Positions 9,166 to 17,322 of a stretch of DNA of 64,000 nt are shown here, one piece after another. Position 1 is the first letter of the stretch, and the number at the start of each line of letters is the position of its first letter. This DNA is from Chloroflexota bacterium (GTDB lineage Bacteria > Chloroflexota > Anaerolineae > Aggregatilineales > Phototrophicaceae), in NCBI GenBank assembly GCA_026707225.1, contig JAPOXG010000058.1:1-64000 (forward strand), read 5' to 3'. A program made the translations under genes and the position numbers. A model generated the notes under the pieces. It was not told the DNA's origin and did no database searches. It saw only the letters and a list, made by a program, of their open reading frames with translations.

Positions 9166-9990
9166 ATGATGGAAGACATTTTCAAAGTTGCCATTCTGTC
9201 GCTGATTCAAGGCGTCACCGAGTTCCTGCCCGTTTCGTCGACCGGGCACCTGATCGTCGGCGCGGCTGTGCTCCGCTTTGACGCGCTGCTTCCCCCGATC
9301 TTTGAGATCTTCATTCAGATCGGCGCGGTGGCGGCGGTGCTCGTCTACTATAGAAGCCTATTGGGCGAGCAGATATTGTCGTTACGATCATCCTCGGAAG
9401 CGCGCCGATTTTTGCTCATGATTGCGCTGGCCAGCGTACCCGTAGCTGCGCTGGGCATCATATATCAGCAAGAAATCGAGGCTCTGTTTTTCTCACCGCA
9501 GGTGGTGGCGGCGGCGCTGATTTTTGGTGGATTCGCGATCCTGTTCGTCGAGCGGCTGCCCCGATTCCAGGACGGCTTCAATGATGGGCCGATTGATCTG
9601 GGCACAGTGACCATTTATCAGGCGGCGCTCATTGGCTTCGTGCAGGTGCTCGCGCTCATTCCGGGCATGTCGCGCTCGGGCAGCTCAATCGTGGGTGGCA
9701 TGCTGGTGGGCTTGAGCCGCCGGGCCGCTACCGAGTTTTCGTTTTTCCTGGCGATACCGCTCCTGGGCAGCGCGACAATTTACAAGTTCGTCACGACCGC
9801 CGAATCGCTAGGCTCGGAACAGCTTATGCTGCTGCTCTTGGGCGCGGGTCTTTCAGGACTGTTCAGTTGGCTGGCTATTGACTTGCTGTTGCGTTTTATT
9901 TCTCGCCGCAGTTTCGTCGCCTTCGGCTACTATCGAATCGCTGCTGGCGCGCTCATCCTGCTGGGATTATCATCCGGCCTGGTATCCTGA
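9166..9990 (+). CDS. uppP: Undecaprenyl-diphosphatase UppP (BacA)
   Basis: 274-residue integral membrane enzyme that removes one phosphate from undecaprenyl diphosphate to recycle the lipid carrier for wall synthesis; some members also raise bacitracin resistance. Both family motifs are present: QGVTEFLPVSSTGHL at the N-terminus (catalytic glutamate and serine) and PGMSRSGSSI in the centre (arginine of the phosphate site). Length and helix pattern match the family. It follows crcB by 44 bases on the same strand and may be read with it. Function fits with the LysM lipoprotein that follows. Confidence 0.95.
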   Translation: MMEDIFKVAILSLIQGVTEFLPVSSTGHLIVGAAVLRFDALLPPIFEIFIQIGAVAAVLVYYRSLLGEQILSLRSSSEARRFLLMIALASVPVAALGIIYQQEIEALFFSPQVVAAALIFGGFAILFVERLPRFQDGFNDGPIDLGTVTIYQAALIGFVQVLALIPGMSRSGSSIVGGMLVGLSRRAATEFSFFLAIPLLGSATIYKFVTTAESLGSEQLMLLLLGAGLSGLFSWLAIDLLLRFISRRSFVAFGYYRIAAGALILLGLSSGLVS

Positions 9991-10053
9991 GGATAGCCAC
10001 CGCTCACTGCGCATTCGACTTTCGGATTGTGGCAAAGCCTGTCGCAATCTCGT

Positions 10054-10082
10054 TTGTCCATAATCTCCACTCTGCCTATAAT
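10054..10082 (+). promoter_or_regulatory. Strong sigma-70 promoter for the LysM lipoprotein gene
   Basis: TTGTCC at 10054-10059, a 17-base spacer and perfect TATAAT at 10077-10082. The expected transcript starts near 10089 and leaves a leader of about 115 bases before the ATG at 10205. The leader contains a small TGAAG-CGC-CTTCA hairpin and nothing else recognisable. Confidence 0.65.
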
Positions 10083-10204
10083 GAACATCGAAAGGCGTCG
10101 TAAGTCGTTTTCGGTTCTCGAAATATTGACGATTGACGGTGAAGCGCCTTCAGAAGAAAACATGACGATGCAACGACAATCTTGCGATAGGGAGTTGCCG
10201 ACCG

Positions 10205-11062
10205 ATGATTGAGCGCCATCGACGCGATCTGCTTATTGCCCTGCTTGCTTTGACGTCGCTGTTGCTGACTGCATGTTTTCGCGATACATCTGAAGCGATT
10301 CAGCAGCAGCCGGTAGCGCGGCAGGTGGCCTCGCCGACGCCGGCCGAAGAAGCGCAGCCGAGTCCCGCGCCGCCAACAGCCACCGAAGAACCGGCGCCGA
10401 CGGAACAGGAAGCCGACCCATTCGCGCTCACGGCTACCGCGCTGATTGCCTCGCAAACACAGCCGGCCGCCGCCGGAACGTCATCAGGGGCTCAGGTTAA
10501 CGTGGGCGCAGCGCTGCAGGCGACGGCGATTCCGCTTGCGCGAGCCACGATTCCGCCCGGCGAAGATTGTGTGCATGAGATTCGCGCTGGTGATACATTG
10601 TATCAACTGTCGCTGGCTTATGGCGTGACCGTTGATGATATTGCGAGAGCGAGCGGCATCTATAATCCCGATCGGATTGCCGTCGGTCAACATATTACGA
10701 TTCCAAAATGCGGAACGACCGGCTTCATACCGCCCCCGACCTCCATTCCCCCGCCAACGCAAGCGCCGGCGTTGATACCGGCGACGGCCGAGCTTGAATT
10801 GGCCGAAGCCGATACGCGCGACACCTTGGTCGAGCAGGCGCAGACCACGCTGCTGGATAACGCTCAAGTGGATGCGGAAACCGAATTCAGCATTCAGTCG
10901 GTCCCGCTGTCGACCCCCGGTGGCTCTTACACGGTGCAGCAGAATGAGACGCTCTTTGGGATCGCCATCGCACTTGGCACCACCGTTGACGTCTTGGCCG
11001 AGCTTAATAATATCGCTGACGTGGACTCGCTGGACGCAGGTCAAGTGCTGCAAACCCCTTAA
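10205..11062 (+). CDS. LysM-domain lipoprotein (peptidoglycan-binding)
   Basis: 285 residues. The N-terminus is basic (RHRRD), then a hydrophobic stretch ending in a lipobox LTAC with the lipidated cysteine at residue 24, so it is a predicted lipoprotein. A Pro/Thr/Ala/Glu-rich spacer follows. Two LysM modules are visible: about 123-170 (starting HEIRAGDTLYQLS) and about 242-285 (starting YTVQQNETLFGIA), separated by another Pro/Thr linker. LysM modules bind N-acetylglucosamine polymers, so this protein probably sits on the outer face of the membrane and grips peptidoglycan. There is no hydrolase domain. AGGGAG lies 10 bases before the ATG. Confidence 0.8.
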   Translation: MIERHRRDLLIALLALTSLLLTACFRDTSEAIQQQPVARQVASPTPAEEAQPSPAPPTATEEPAPTEQEADPFALTATALIASQTQPAAAGTSSGAQVNVGAALQATAIPLARATIPPGEDCVHEIRAGDTLYQLSLAYGVTVDDIARASGIYNPDRIAVGQHITIPKCGTTGFIPPPTSIPPPTQAPALIPATAELELAEADTRDTLVEQAQTTLLDNAQVDAETEFSIQSVPLSTPGGSYTVQQNETLFGIAIALGTTVDVLAELNNIADVDSLDAGQVLQTP

Positions 11063-11131
11063 AGGCCGAAAGCCCCTTCACGGTTCACAGTCCGGGCGCG
11101 CCTGCCTGGCGCGAAAGTCTCGCGAACACCC

Positions 11132-11161
11132 TTGTAAGCCGCCATGGTTCTATGCTAGAAT
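11132..11161 (+). promoter_or_regulatory. Promoter of rplS
   Basis: TTGTAA at 11132-11137, an 18-base spacer and TAGAAT at 11156-11161. The transcript would start near 11168, only about 16 bases before the leader hairpin. Confidence 0.6.
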
Positions 11162-11183
11162 GCCCGCCATTCAGGAAGACATC

Positions 11184-11206
11184 GTGCGCCTTCGGGCGTA
11201 TTTTTT
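11184..11206 (+). terminator. Terminator-like hairpin inside the rplS leader (possible attenuator)
   Basis: CGCC-TTCG-GGCG (11187-11198), extended by two weaker pairs, forms a stem closed by a stable UUCG tetraloop. It is followed at once by a run of six T residues (11201-11206). It lies between the rplS promoter and its ribosome-binding site GGAAGG (11207-11212), so it would stop or pause rplS transcription if it acts as an intrinsic terminator. Confidence 0.55.
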
Positions 11207-11221
11207 GGAAGGAATGCAGCC

Positions 11222-11569
11222 ATGAGCCAGGAGTTGGTGCGGGCGCTGGTCGCCGAGAATCACAAGCATCCGGAAATCGAATCCGGCGACACGGTCAAGG
11301 TTCATGTGCGGATCGTGGAAGGCGCGCGCGAACGCGTGCAGGTGTTCCAGGGAGTTGTGATTCGGGCGCGCAAGGGCGGGAACGAAGCGAATTTTACCGT
11401 GCGCCGGATCGCCAGCCACGGTGTCGGCGTTGAGCGGACCTTTCTCCTGCGCAGTCCGCGGGTGGAAAAGGTTGAAATTCTGCGGCGGGCGAAAGTGCGG
11501 CGCGCCCAACTCTATTATCTGCGCGATCGTCGGGGGAAATCCGCCCGGCTAAAGGAACGCCGTCGCTAG
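11222..11569 (+). CDS. rplS: 50S ribosomal protein L19
   Basis: 115 residues, the normal L19 length. It sits at the 30S-50S interface of the ribosome. The conserved N-terminal [11 protein letters not shown], the centre ([16 protein letters not shown]) and the C-terminal [21 protein letters not shown] are all intact. The ATG has GGAAGG 9 bases upstream. Unlike many bacteria, no trmD, rimM or rpsP lies next to it; it has its own promoter and a hairpin with a U-run in the leader, suggesting separate, possibly attenuated expression. A hairpin follows the stop codon. Confidence 0.97.
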   Translation: MSQELVRALVAENHKHPEIESGDTVKVHVRIVEGARERVQVFQGVVIRARKGGNEANFTVRRIASHGVGVERTFLLRSPRVEKVEILRRAKVRRAQLYYLRDRRGKSARLKERRR

Positions 11570-11594
11570 GCCGCGATATGAGGGCAATAAAGCG

Positions 11595-11620
11595 AATGGG
11601 CGCCGTGTCTGGCGCTCATT
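11595..11620. terminator. Hairpin between the convergent rplS and AlbA-type gene
   Basis: A 10-pair stem (AATGGGCGCC / GGCGCTCATT, one G-T pair) with a 6-base loop lies between the rplS stop and the convergent gene's stop. The T content after it is moderate on both strands, so it may serve both. Confidence 0.55.
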
Positions 11621-11635
11621 TCTATTCCAGCGGTT

Positions 11636-13084
11636 TTATTCTCTGAGCACGTAATAAGTGCCCTTCTTGGCGCCGATACGGTTGAGGATCCCTTTTTCCA
11701 CCAGGTCGACAAGATCCAGCCGCAAGGTCTCGGCTGAGACCGACTGAATCAAGCCGCGATATTCGCGATTGGTTATCGAGCCGGATTCGCGGATGTATTG
11801 CAGGGCGCGCGCCTGCCGGTGATTCGTATCTCGCGACCATTCGGGCAATTCCGGCTGCGCGCGTTCGTTGTGCAATGCGACGGCGAAGCTATAGGGGCGG
11901 GCGTCGAATTTGGGCGGTGAATGACCGGCTTGTTCCATCACTTCCATCATGCGATCTATGCCCAGGCCGAGCTCTTCAATGTAGCCCCAATGGAATAACC
12001 CGCCGACCAAGCGCGGATTGCGAGAAAAGTGTTCGTCTTTGATGTTCTCGACTGTAATGAAGCCGGGCAAACCGCCGGGCGAGATCACCTCCAGGCGGTC
12101 GGAAAACATGCGCACTTCGATGCGGCGCCCGCGCAGTCGATAATCGCGATGGCAGATCGCGTTGACCAGCGCCTCGCGCACGGCAAATTGCGGATATTCA
12201 AAGGTTTCTTCGCGCTCAAGCCCCTTGACCACGGCGCTGATCGCCATTTCGCTCCAAACCAGATTCCAGGTAGCTTCGATCAGGCGCGGAACCGGACCGA
12301 TCAGTTCTTCGCGGCGTGAGTAACCAGCCAGCCCGCTTTCGCCGCGCGGGGTCCTGCCGACGAACTTGGCGAATACGACGCCGCTTTGTGGCAGCCAATG
12401 TTGCGGATACTCGCTGAAGAGCAGGAGACCGCTGACTGTTGGTTTGCCATCCGCCGTGATCGCGCCGACCTCGGCCAGCATGCGCTTTACCTCGCCGCTG
12501 TAGGGGCGCTTGGTGCGTTCCGCGCGCTTCTCCAGGTATTCGTCAATCATCGCGCGGCTGAAGTCATCAATGGTCGCGCCGGGTACCGCCTCGCTTTCGA
12601 AATCGCCGGTGTTCTTCGCGCTGGCCAGGCGCTGAATCTCTTGCCCGCCCAACGGGCGATTGACCTTGCCGCTGCGTATCAGAACGCGACCATCGGCGAG
12701 GGCGTGCAGCTCGGTGCTGCGCGGAACGCGGATGGCATAAGCCGGCGCCCCATCGCGGATGGCCAAGCCCGAGACGCCGCCATTGCCGAGCGCGGAAGGT
12801 CCAGCCAAGAACTGATTGGGCGAATCGAGCACGATCTCTTCCCAATCTTCACGGACGACCGGCGGATTATAGAGGTCATCGGCGAGCCGCAACAGGCGGC
12901 CAATGTCATGATTTTCAGACGCTGTCGCCTGGAAATCGCGGGCCGCTTGCGGTCCGATGATTATTGTCCCGCCTTCGGTATTGGCGAAGGCGACCATGGT
13001 CTCGGCGAAGAGATCGGCATCGGCCGGGTCGACAAATGCGAGCCTTGGTCCTTCGCCGGACATTATGAAAGAGTCTGTGGGCAT
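11636..13084 (-). CDS. AlbA_2 / HATPase_c_4 family transcriptional regulator-like protein
   Basis: About 482 residues. The N-terminal third matches the AlbA_2 (Schlafen-like) putative DNA-binding domain with its FANTEGGTIIIG motif (around residue 35). The middle has the GHKL-type stretch REALVNAICHRDYRLRGRRIEV, followed by DRLEVISPGGLPG. The C-terminal 80 residues look like a winged helix. This architecture is often annotated RecG-like, but there is no helicase domain. The ATG at 13084 is preferred over the TTG at 13090. It is divergent from the membrane protein at 13188, and a palindrome lies in the shared promoter. Target and ligand are unknown. Confidence 0.75.
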   Translation of the reverse strand: MPTDSFIMSGEGPRLAFVDPADADLFAETMVAFANTEGGTIIIGPQAARDFQATASENHDIGRLLRLADDLYNPPVVREDWEEIVLDSPNQFLAGPSALGNGGVSGLAIRDGAPAYAIRVPRSTELHALADGRVLIRSGKVNRPLGGQEIQRLASAKNTGDFESEAVPGATIDDFSRAMIDEYLEKRAERTKRPYSGEVKRMLAEVGAITADGKPTVSGLLLFSEYPQHWLPQSGVVFAKFVGRTPRGESGLAGYSRREELIGPVPRLIEATWNLVWSEMAISAVVKGLEREETFEYPQFAVREALVNAICHRDYRLRGRRIEVRMFSDRLEVISPGGLPGFITVENIKDEHFSRNPRLVGGLFHWGYIEELGLGIDRMMEVMEQAGHSPPKFDARPYSFAVALHNERAQPELPEWSRDTNHRQARALQYIRESGSITNREYRGLIQSVSAETLRLDLVDLVEKGILNRIGAKKGTYYVLRE

Positions 13085-13148
13085 GACCAATCTGCCTAGA
13101 AATATGGCGGCAGCAGAGGCTGCTGCGCGTCAATATGATAATCGCATG

Positions 13149-13170
13149 ATGACACTTCTGTCATTATAAT
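13149..13170. promoter_or_regulatory. Operator-like palindrome next to a -10 box in a divergent promoter
   Basis: ATGACA-CTTC-TGTCAT (13149-13164) is a perfect 6-base inverted repeat with a 4-base centre. It directly abuts TATAAT (13165-13170) reading toward the membrane protein gene. It also lies 65 bases upstream of the AlbA-type regulator start, so one bound dimer could affect both genes. Confidence 0.5.
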
Positions 13171-13187
13171 GAAGTTTCTGCGCGTCG

Positions 13188-14990
13188 ATGCTGGCTTATT
13201 CTGTCAGATATGCAGGGTGCGTGCAAATGTTGGATCTCATCCCACCAATGGGCAGCGTTCTGCTGACTTGGCTGCTGCTGTTTCTGCTTTTCAGTGGCTT
13301 AGGCTTTGCTGTCTTGCGGGCGTTGGGCAAGCCATTGGCTTCCGGCTGGGTTTGGATGGACAGCTTTTGGCTGGGTTGGGCGCTTTCCCTGGGCATCATG
13401 CAATTCTGGCATTTTGCCTTTCCGGTGAATGACGCGCTCGCGCTGCTGTTTGCAGTTGTCGCGGCGCTCACGCTCGTCGGGCGGCGCCAAAGCGTTGTGG
13501 ACCTGGCATGTCGACTATCGCGCAACAGGATGATTCTTATTCCATTTGCCATCCTAGCGCTGTGGATGTCGAATCGAGCGCTCGGCATGCCGATTGCATA
13601 CGACACCGGTTTTCGCGATCTTCAGGCAGTATCGTGGATTGATTCCTTCCCCATCATACCTGGCTTGGGAAACTTGTTTTCATCGTTGGCGTTTAATCAC
13701 TCGGTCTATTTGTATGACGCCCTGTTGGATACGTCAATTTGGTCCGGTCGATCTGTTTACATTGCAACAGGCCTCTTGTTGACGGTTTATCTGGCTTATG
13801 CCCTTGGCGCGGCGGCCCAGGTTTTGCGATCGCGGGTGGAAGAAGAGGCGCGTTGGTCGAGCGTGTTCGCGTCGGCGACGATCCCGTTCATCTTGTTTCA
13901 GACGGTGCGTTGGGGCGGAATCACCCATTTCCTGACCGATACCGTGGTTGATCTGATCGGTTTCATAACCTTGATCTATCTGCTGGATTTTCTGCAGTAT
14001 TGGCGACCGAACAACGGCTCGCGAGATTATCTCGTTTATCGACTGGCGATCATCATCTTGACCGGCTTTACAGTCAAGCAGAGTTTCATTGTGTACGGAT
14101 TCGCAGCTGCTATGCTGGCCTTCGCCGTTTGGCTGCGGCGCGGTGGAACGCGCTCCGGCGCCCGGCGTATTCAACGCACTGTTGCGCTGGTATTTGTGGT
14201 CGGCTTAATGCTGCTGCTCCCCTGGATGGCGCGAGGCTTTGTTACAAGCGGCTATATCGCCTACCCCCAATCGATAGGCCGGTTCAATGCCGATTGGACG
14301 ATACCGGCGGATCAAGTCGAAGCCCGGCAGCGAACGCTCGCCACCAACACGCGTCTCAGAGGCGGCGATCCCGATGCCGTGCTGTCTTCCTGGGATTGGC
14401 TGGGTCCCTGGCTGCGAGATTTAGCGCGCAATATTTTCCCAATCTCAATGCCGACGATCGTTTCTGTCATTGCGCTCGCGCTGTACTTTTATGGGACAGG
14501 GAAGAATCGGCCTGCGCGCCAAGCGGCGCCCTTAAGTTGGTGGGCGCTGCTCCCGCTGATGGTCATGCTGGCATTCTGGTTTGTCACGGCGCCGGAGGAC
14601 AAGTATGTGCGTTATGTATTCTGGAGCTTTGCCGCCTTGTCGATCACGATGGCGATGTTGGCCTGGCGCTGGATTGCCTGGCGTCGACGGTTGCTGGCTG
14701 TCTTCGCTTTCATTCTGATCAGCCTGGCTTACGTCGTCTTTCTGATTATAAGGCACGAAGAAATCCTGGCGCCGGCGGGACCTAAGGACGGATTTCACGC
14801 TCCCTTCCTGCCAGAATACAACCGATACGAAACCGAGCACGGCCTAACAGTCCATGTCCCGATTGGCATGAGCCAGTGTTGGTCCATCCCATTGCCATGC
14901 ACGCCATATCCGGAATCCGCCCTTTCCGCGCGCGTCCCGGGCGACCTAAGACATGGATTCCGCATGGCAGCGAATCATGAGGCGGGCTAG
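13188..14990 (+). CDS. Large polytopic membrane protein, GT-C glycosyltransferase-like
   Basis: 600 residues with about 12 hydrophobic helices. Between helices lies YDTGFRDLQAVSWIDSFP, then PGLGNLFSSLAFNHSVY. A similar arrangement occurs in uncharacterised LIC_10190-type membrane proteins, which are thought to be GT-C-like. The acidic residue in the first outer loop would be the expected catalytic site if so. No experimentally known function can be assigned. An alternative ATG is at 13227 and neither start has a strong ribosome-binding site. It begins just downstream of a TATAAT and a palindrome shared with the AlbA-type regulator. Confidence 0.6.
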   Translation: MLAYSVRYAGCVQMLDLIPPMGSVLLTWLLLFLLFSGLGFAVLRALGKPLASGWVWMDSFWLGWALSLGIMQFWHFAFPVNDALALLFAVVAALTLVGRRQSVVDLACRLSRNRMILIPFAILALWMSNRALGMPIAYDTGFRDLQAVSWIDSFPIIPGLGNLFSSLAFNHSVYLYDALLDTSIWSGRSVYIATGLLLTVYLAYALGAAAQVLRSRVEEEARWSSVFASATIPFILFQTVRWGGITHFLTDTVVDLIGFITLIYLLDFLQYWRPNNGSRDYLVYRLAIIILTGFTVKQSFIVYGFAAAMLAFAVWLRRGGTRSGARRIQRTVALVFVVGLMLLLPWMARGFVTSGYIAYPQSIGRFNADWTIPADQVEARQRTLATNTRLRGGDPDAVLSSWDWLGPWLRDLARNIFPISMPTIVSVIALALYFYGTGKNRPARQAAPLSWWALLPLMVMLAFWFVTAPEDKYVRYVFWSFAALSITMAMLAWRWIAWRRRLLAVFAFILISLAYVVFLIIRHEEILAPAGPKDGFHAPFLPEYNRYETEHGLTVHVPIGMSQCWSIPLPCTPYPESALSARVPGDLRHGFRMAANHEAG

Positions 14991-15055
14991 CCCGCTGGAG
15001 AAGCCACCATCAATGCTCACATTGCTTAGACACAGCAGGTCAACGGGATAGGGCG

Positions 15056-15526
15056 ATGTCTACAGTTTTGCCGGTGTTTATGTTGGCTGTCACGTTACTG
15101 TTTTTGCGCGCTTGTCTGGTGACTCTGGGATACTACAAGGAGCCTATTCTTACAGCCTTTCAGCGCTATGGCGATGAAGTGGGATTTAGCCCGCTGTTTG
15201 AATCGTTCGCTTGGGGCGGCGTCCTGGCTTATCTTTTGTTCATCGCTTTGGCGCCGTCCTCCTTCCTCATACTGATCGGCGTGTTCTGTTTTGTGCTTTT
15301 CGTGATGCTCTATTGGCGCATCAAAGACAGTATCCTGAACCACCCGCATATTTTCTTGCGCTTTCCCTACTGGTATCGTGAAATTGTCGATCGTACGACA
15401 CGGGAAGAAAGGCGAAAACTCTCGTACATGTGGCTGGCGCTGCCCTTGCGAACGCGCTTGCTCTACAATGCGCAGCACGAAGAGTTTCGCAAGTGGGTCG
15501 AGTTGGTGGTGCTGTCAGTGTCGTAA
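15056..15526 (+). CDS. Hypothetical membrane protein
   Basis: 156 residues, not recognised. Three hydrophobic segments are visible: about residues 4-24, 50-70 and 70-88. These are followed by a basic and aromatic C-terminal half (around RFPYWYREI and RTTREERRKLSYMWLALP) that is probably cytoplasmic. GGGATAGGG precedes the ATG. It follows the large membrane protein by 65 bases on the same strand and may be its partner. Codon use looks like its neighbours. Confidence 0.55.
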   Translation: MSTVLPVFMLAVTLLFLRACLVTLGYYKEPILTAFQRYGDEVGFSPLFESFAWGGVLAYLLFIALAPSSFLILIGVFCFVLFVMLYWRIKDSILNHPHIFLRFPYWYREIVDRTTREERRKLSYMWLALPLRTRLLYNAQHEEFRKWVELVVLSVS

Positions 15527-15566
15527 GGGGGGAGAAATGAAATCCGCGCTAGCTTCCGCATGAATG

Positions 15567-15591
15567 AGAGCCAGCTGGGCGAGCTGGCTCT
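15567..15591. terminator. Strong hairpin between the hypothetical gene and the tRNA-Gln 3' end
   Basis: A perfect 10-pair stem (AGAGCCAGCT / AGCTGGCTCT) with a 5-base loop. It lies 40 bases after the plus-strand stop and 9 bases beyond the tRNA 3' end on the minus strand. T-rich sequence (TCTGTCTTC) follows on the plus strand; the minus strand has little. It may end both transcripts. Confidence 0.5.
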
Positions 15592-15599
15592 TCTGTCTT

Positions 15600-15671
15600 C
15601 TGGGAGACCTGGACTCGAACCAGGAATGGCGGATCCAGAGTCCGCTGTTTTGCCGATTAAACTATCTCCCA
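15600..15671 (-). tRNA. tRNA-Gln (anticodon CUG)
   Basis: On the minus strand a full cloverleaf of 72 bases can be drawn. The acceptor is TGGGAGA / TCTCCCA, the anticodon arm is GCGGA-CTCTGGA-TCCGC with CTG at positions 34-36, and the T arm is CCTGG-TTCGAGT-CCAGG. The discriminator base is G and no CCA is encoded. It reads glutamine CAG codons. It lies 92 bases after gltX on the same strand but has its own good promoter. Confidence 0.95.
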
Positions 15672-15684
15672 ATCCTAGGCAAAG

Positions 15685-15713
15685 ATCGTATCATGCGCCG
15701 AGGCGGATTTCAA
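15685..15713 (-). promoter_or_regulatory. Promoter of tRNA-Gln
   Basis: On the minus strand TTGAAA (rc of 15708-15713), a 17-base spacer and TACGAT (rc of 15685-15690) with an upstream TG. The start point would be near 15678, about seven bases before the mature tRNA end. Confidence 0.65.
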
Positions 15714-15763
15714 GTGTCGCGCGCCCCGCCGAGCAAGGTCGGATCTAAGCCCCTGGGCAGGCA

Positions 15764-17263
15764 TCATCCTGCCGTCTCATCGCTAAGGGACTGCAATGCG
15801 AGTTCGATCCGGCGGATGGATTCTTCCTGGCCCAGCACCTCCATCGTTTCGAAGGTGGGAGGGGAGACCTTCTGTCCAGTAACGGCAGCTCTAAGCGAGC
15901 CGAAAACCTGGCCGTTTTTGTAGCCGGTCGCTTTGGCGAATTCGCGCATCGCCGCATGCTGAGTGTCGGCATCGAATGTATCGAGGCGCCGCAATAGTGG
16001 AATCGAGCCGCGCAAGATGTCCGCCGTGCCCTTTTGGTCCATCTTTCGTTGGATCAGGATCTCAGCCGGCGGCGCTTTGAAGGCGGACCAGTCGGCGAAG
16101 AAGAACCCCGCCATCGGCGCCACATCCTTCAATGACTTCAGGCGCACCCGCAGCAACGGGACGACGCGTTGCAAGCGCGCTTCATCAACCTCAAAGCCCG
16201 CCTTCTCCAGTATGGGCTTCAGCAGCGGGCAGAGTTCCGCCACATCGGCGCGCTGGATGTACTGGCTGTTCAGCCAATCCAGTTTGGCGATCGGGTAGGC
16301 GCTGTTGGCTGGGTTGACGTCCTTGAGATCAAATCGCTCGATGGCTTGGGCGGCGGAAAAGATTTCCTCGTTGTCGCCGTAGTTCCAGCCGATATTGCTT
16401 AAGAAATTCATCACCGCGGCCGGCAGATAACCGGCCTCAATGAATTCGCGCGCGAGAACGGGGACGCTTTTGCCATCTGCGCCGGCGAACTGTTCCTTGC
16501 GTTTGCTTAGTTTGCCCTTGCCGTTTGGATTCAGCAGCACCGGCAAATGGGCGAATTGCGGCATCTCCCAGCCGAGCGCATTCCAAATTTGGATATGCAG
16601 CGGGAAGGAGGGCAGCCATTCGATGGCGCGCGTGACATGTGAAATCCGCATGTGATGGTCGTCAATGATATGCGCGAGGTGATAAGTCGGGTAGCCGTCC
16701 GATTTCAGCAGGACGGCATCCTGCAATTGCTCATTGGCGAACTCGACTTCGCCGCGGATCAGGTCTTTGCCAACGGTCAGCCCGGTCAAGGGCATCTTGA
16801 AGCGAATGACAAAGGGCAGGCCCCGCGCTTCCAGGTCGGCCGATTTGGCGGCGGAAATATCGCGATATCGTCGATCATAGCCGCCGCCCGCCTTGCGCAT
16901 AGCAGCCAGCTCCTCCGCCGTGGCGAAGCATTTGTAGGCGCAGCCATTTTCGACCAGCCACTTCGCCCAGGTCTGATACAGTTCAAGGCGCTCCGACTGC
17001 ACATAGGGTCCCAACGCGCCGCCCTCGCGGGGACCTTCGTCGATGTCCATGCCCAGCCAGTCAAATGCCTCGAGGATCATTTTGACGGAACCGGGAACGG
17101 TTCGCTTGCGATCGGTATCTTCAATGCGCAGGATGAATTGCCCGCCATGCCGACGGGCGTAAAGCCAGGCGAACAGCGCGGAGCGGATGCCGCCGATATG
17201 CTGGGGTCCCGTTGGGCTAGGGGCGTAACGCGTGCGCACCGGTCGGGCGGAAGGCAGGGTCAA
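15764..17263 (-). CDS. gltX: Glutamyl-tRNA synthetase
   Basis: 499-residue class I synthetase that charges tRNA-Glu. The HIGH-equivalent is HIGG at 22-25 (in APSPTGPQHIGG) and the KMSKS-equivalent is KLSKR at 251-255; the C-terminal anticodon-binding domain is present and the length is normal. The start is a TTG at 17263 with GGAG 8 bases upstream. A tRNA-Gln gene lies immediately downstream, which fits a non-discriminating GluRS that also charges tRNA-Gln for GatCAB. No glnS or gatCAB is present in this window to settle that. It stands apart from the rodA unit by about 60 bases. Confidence 0.96.
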   Translation of the reverse strand: MTLPSARPVRTRYAPSPTGPQHIGGIRSALFAWLYARRHGGQFILRIEDTDRKRTVPGSVKMILEAFDWLGMDIDEGPREGGALGPYVQSERLELYQTWAKWLVENGCAYKCFATAEELAAMRKAGGGYDRRYRDISAAKSADLEARGLPFVIRFKMPLTGLTVGKDLIRGEVEFANEQLQDAVLLKSDGYPTYHLAHIIDDHHMRISHVTRAIEWLPSFPLHIQIWNALGWEMPQFAHLPVLLNPNGKGKLSKRKEQFAGADGKSVPVLAREFIEAGYLPAAVMNFLSNIGWNYGDNEEIFSAAQAIERFDLKDVNPANSAYPIAKLDWLNSQYIQRADVAELCPLLKPILEKAGFEVDEARLQRVVPLLRVRLKSLKDVAPMAGFFFADWSAFKAPPAEILIQRKMDQKGTADILRGSIPLLRRLDTFDADTQHAAMREFAKATGYKNGQVFGSLRAAVTGQKVSPPTFETMEVLGQEESIRRIELALQSLSDETAG

Positions 17264-17322
17264 TTCGCATACTCCAACGATTGGCTAGGCTGATGAGCTC
17301 GCCTCGGCTGCATCCAACAGGG

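Noticed and set aside
15756..15773. Hairpin overlapping the gltX stop as terminator
   Set aside because: GGCAGG and CCTGCC pair over 6 bases, but there is no T-run on either side, so I do not call a terminator.
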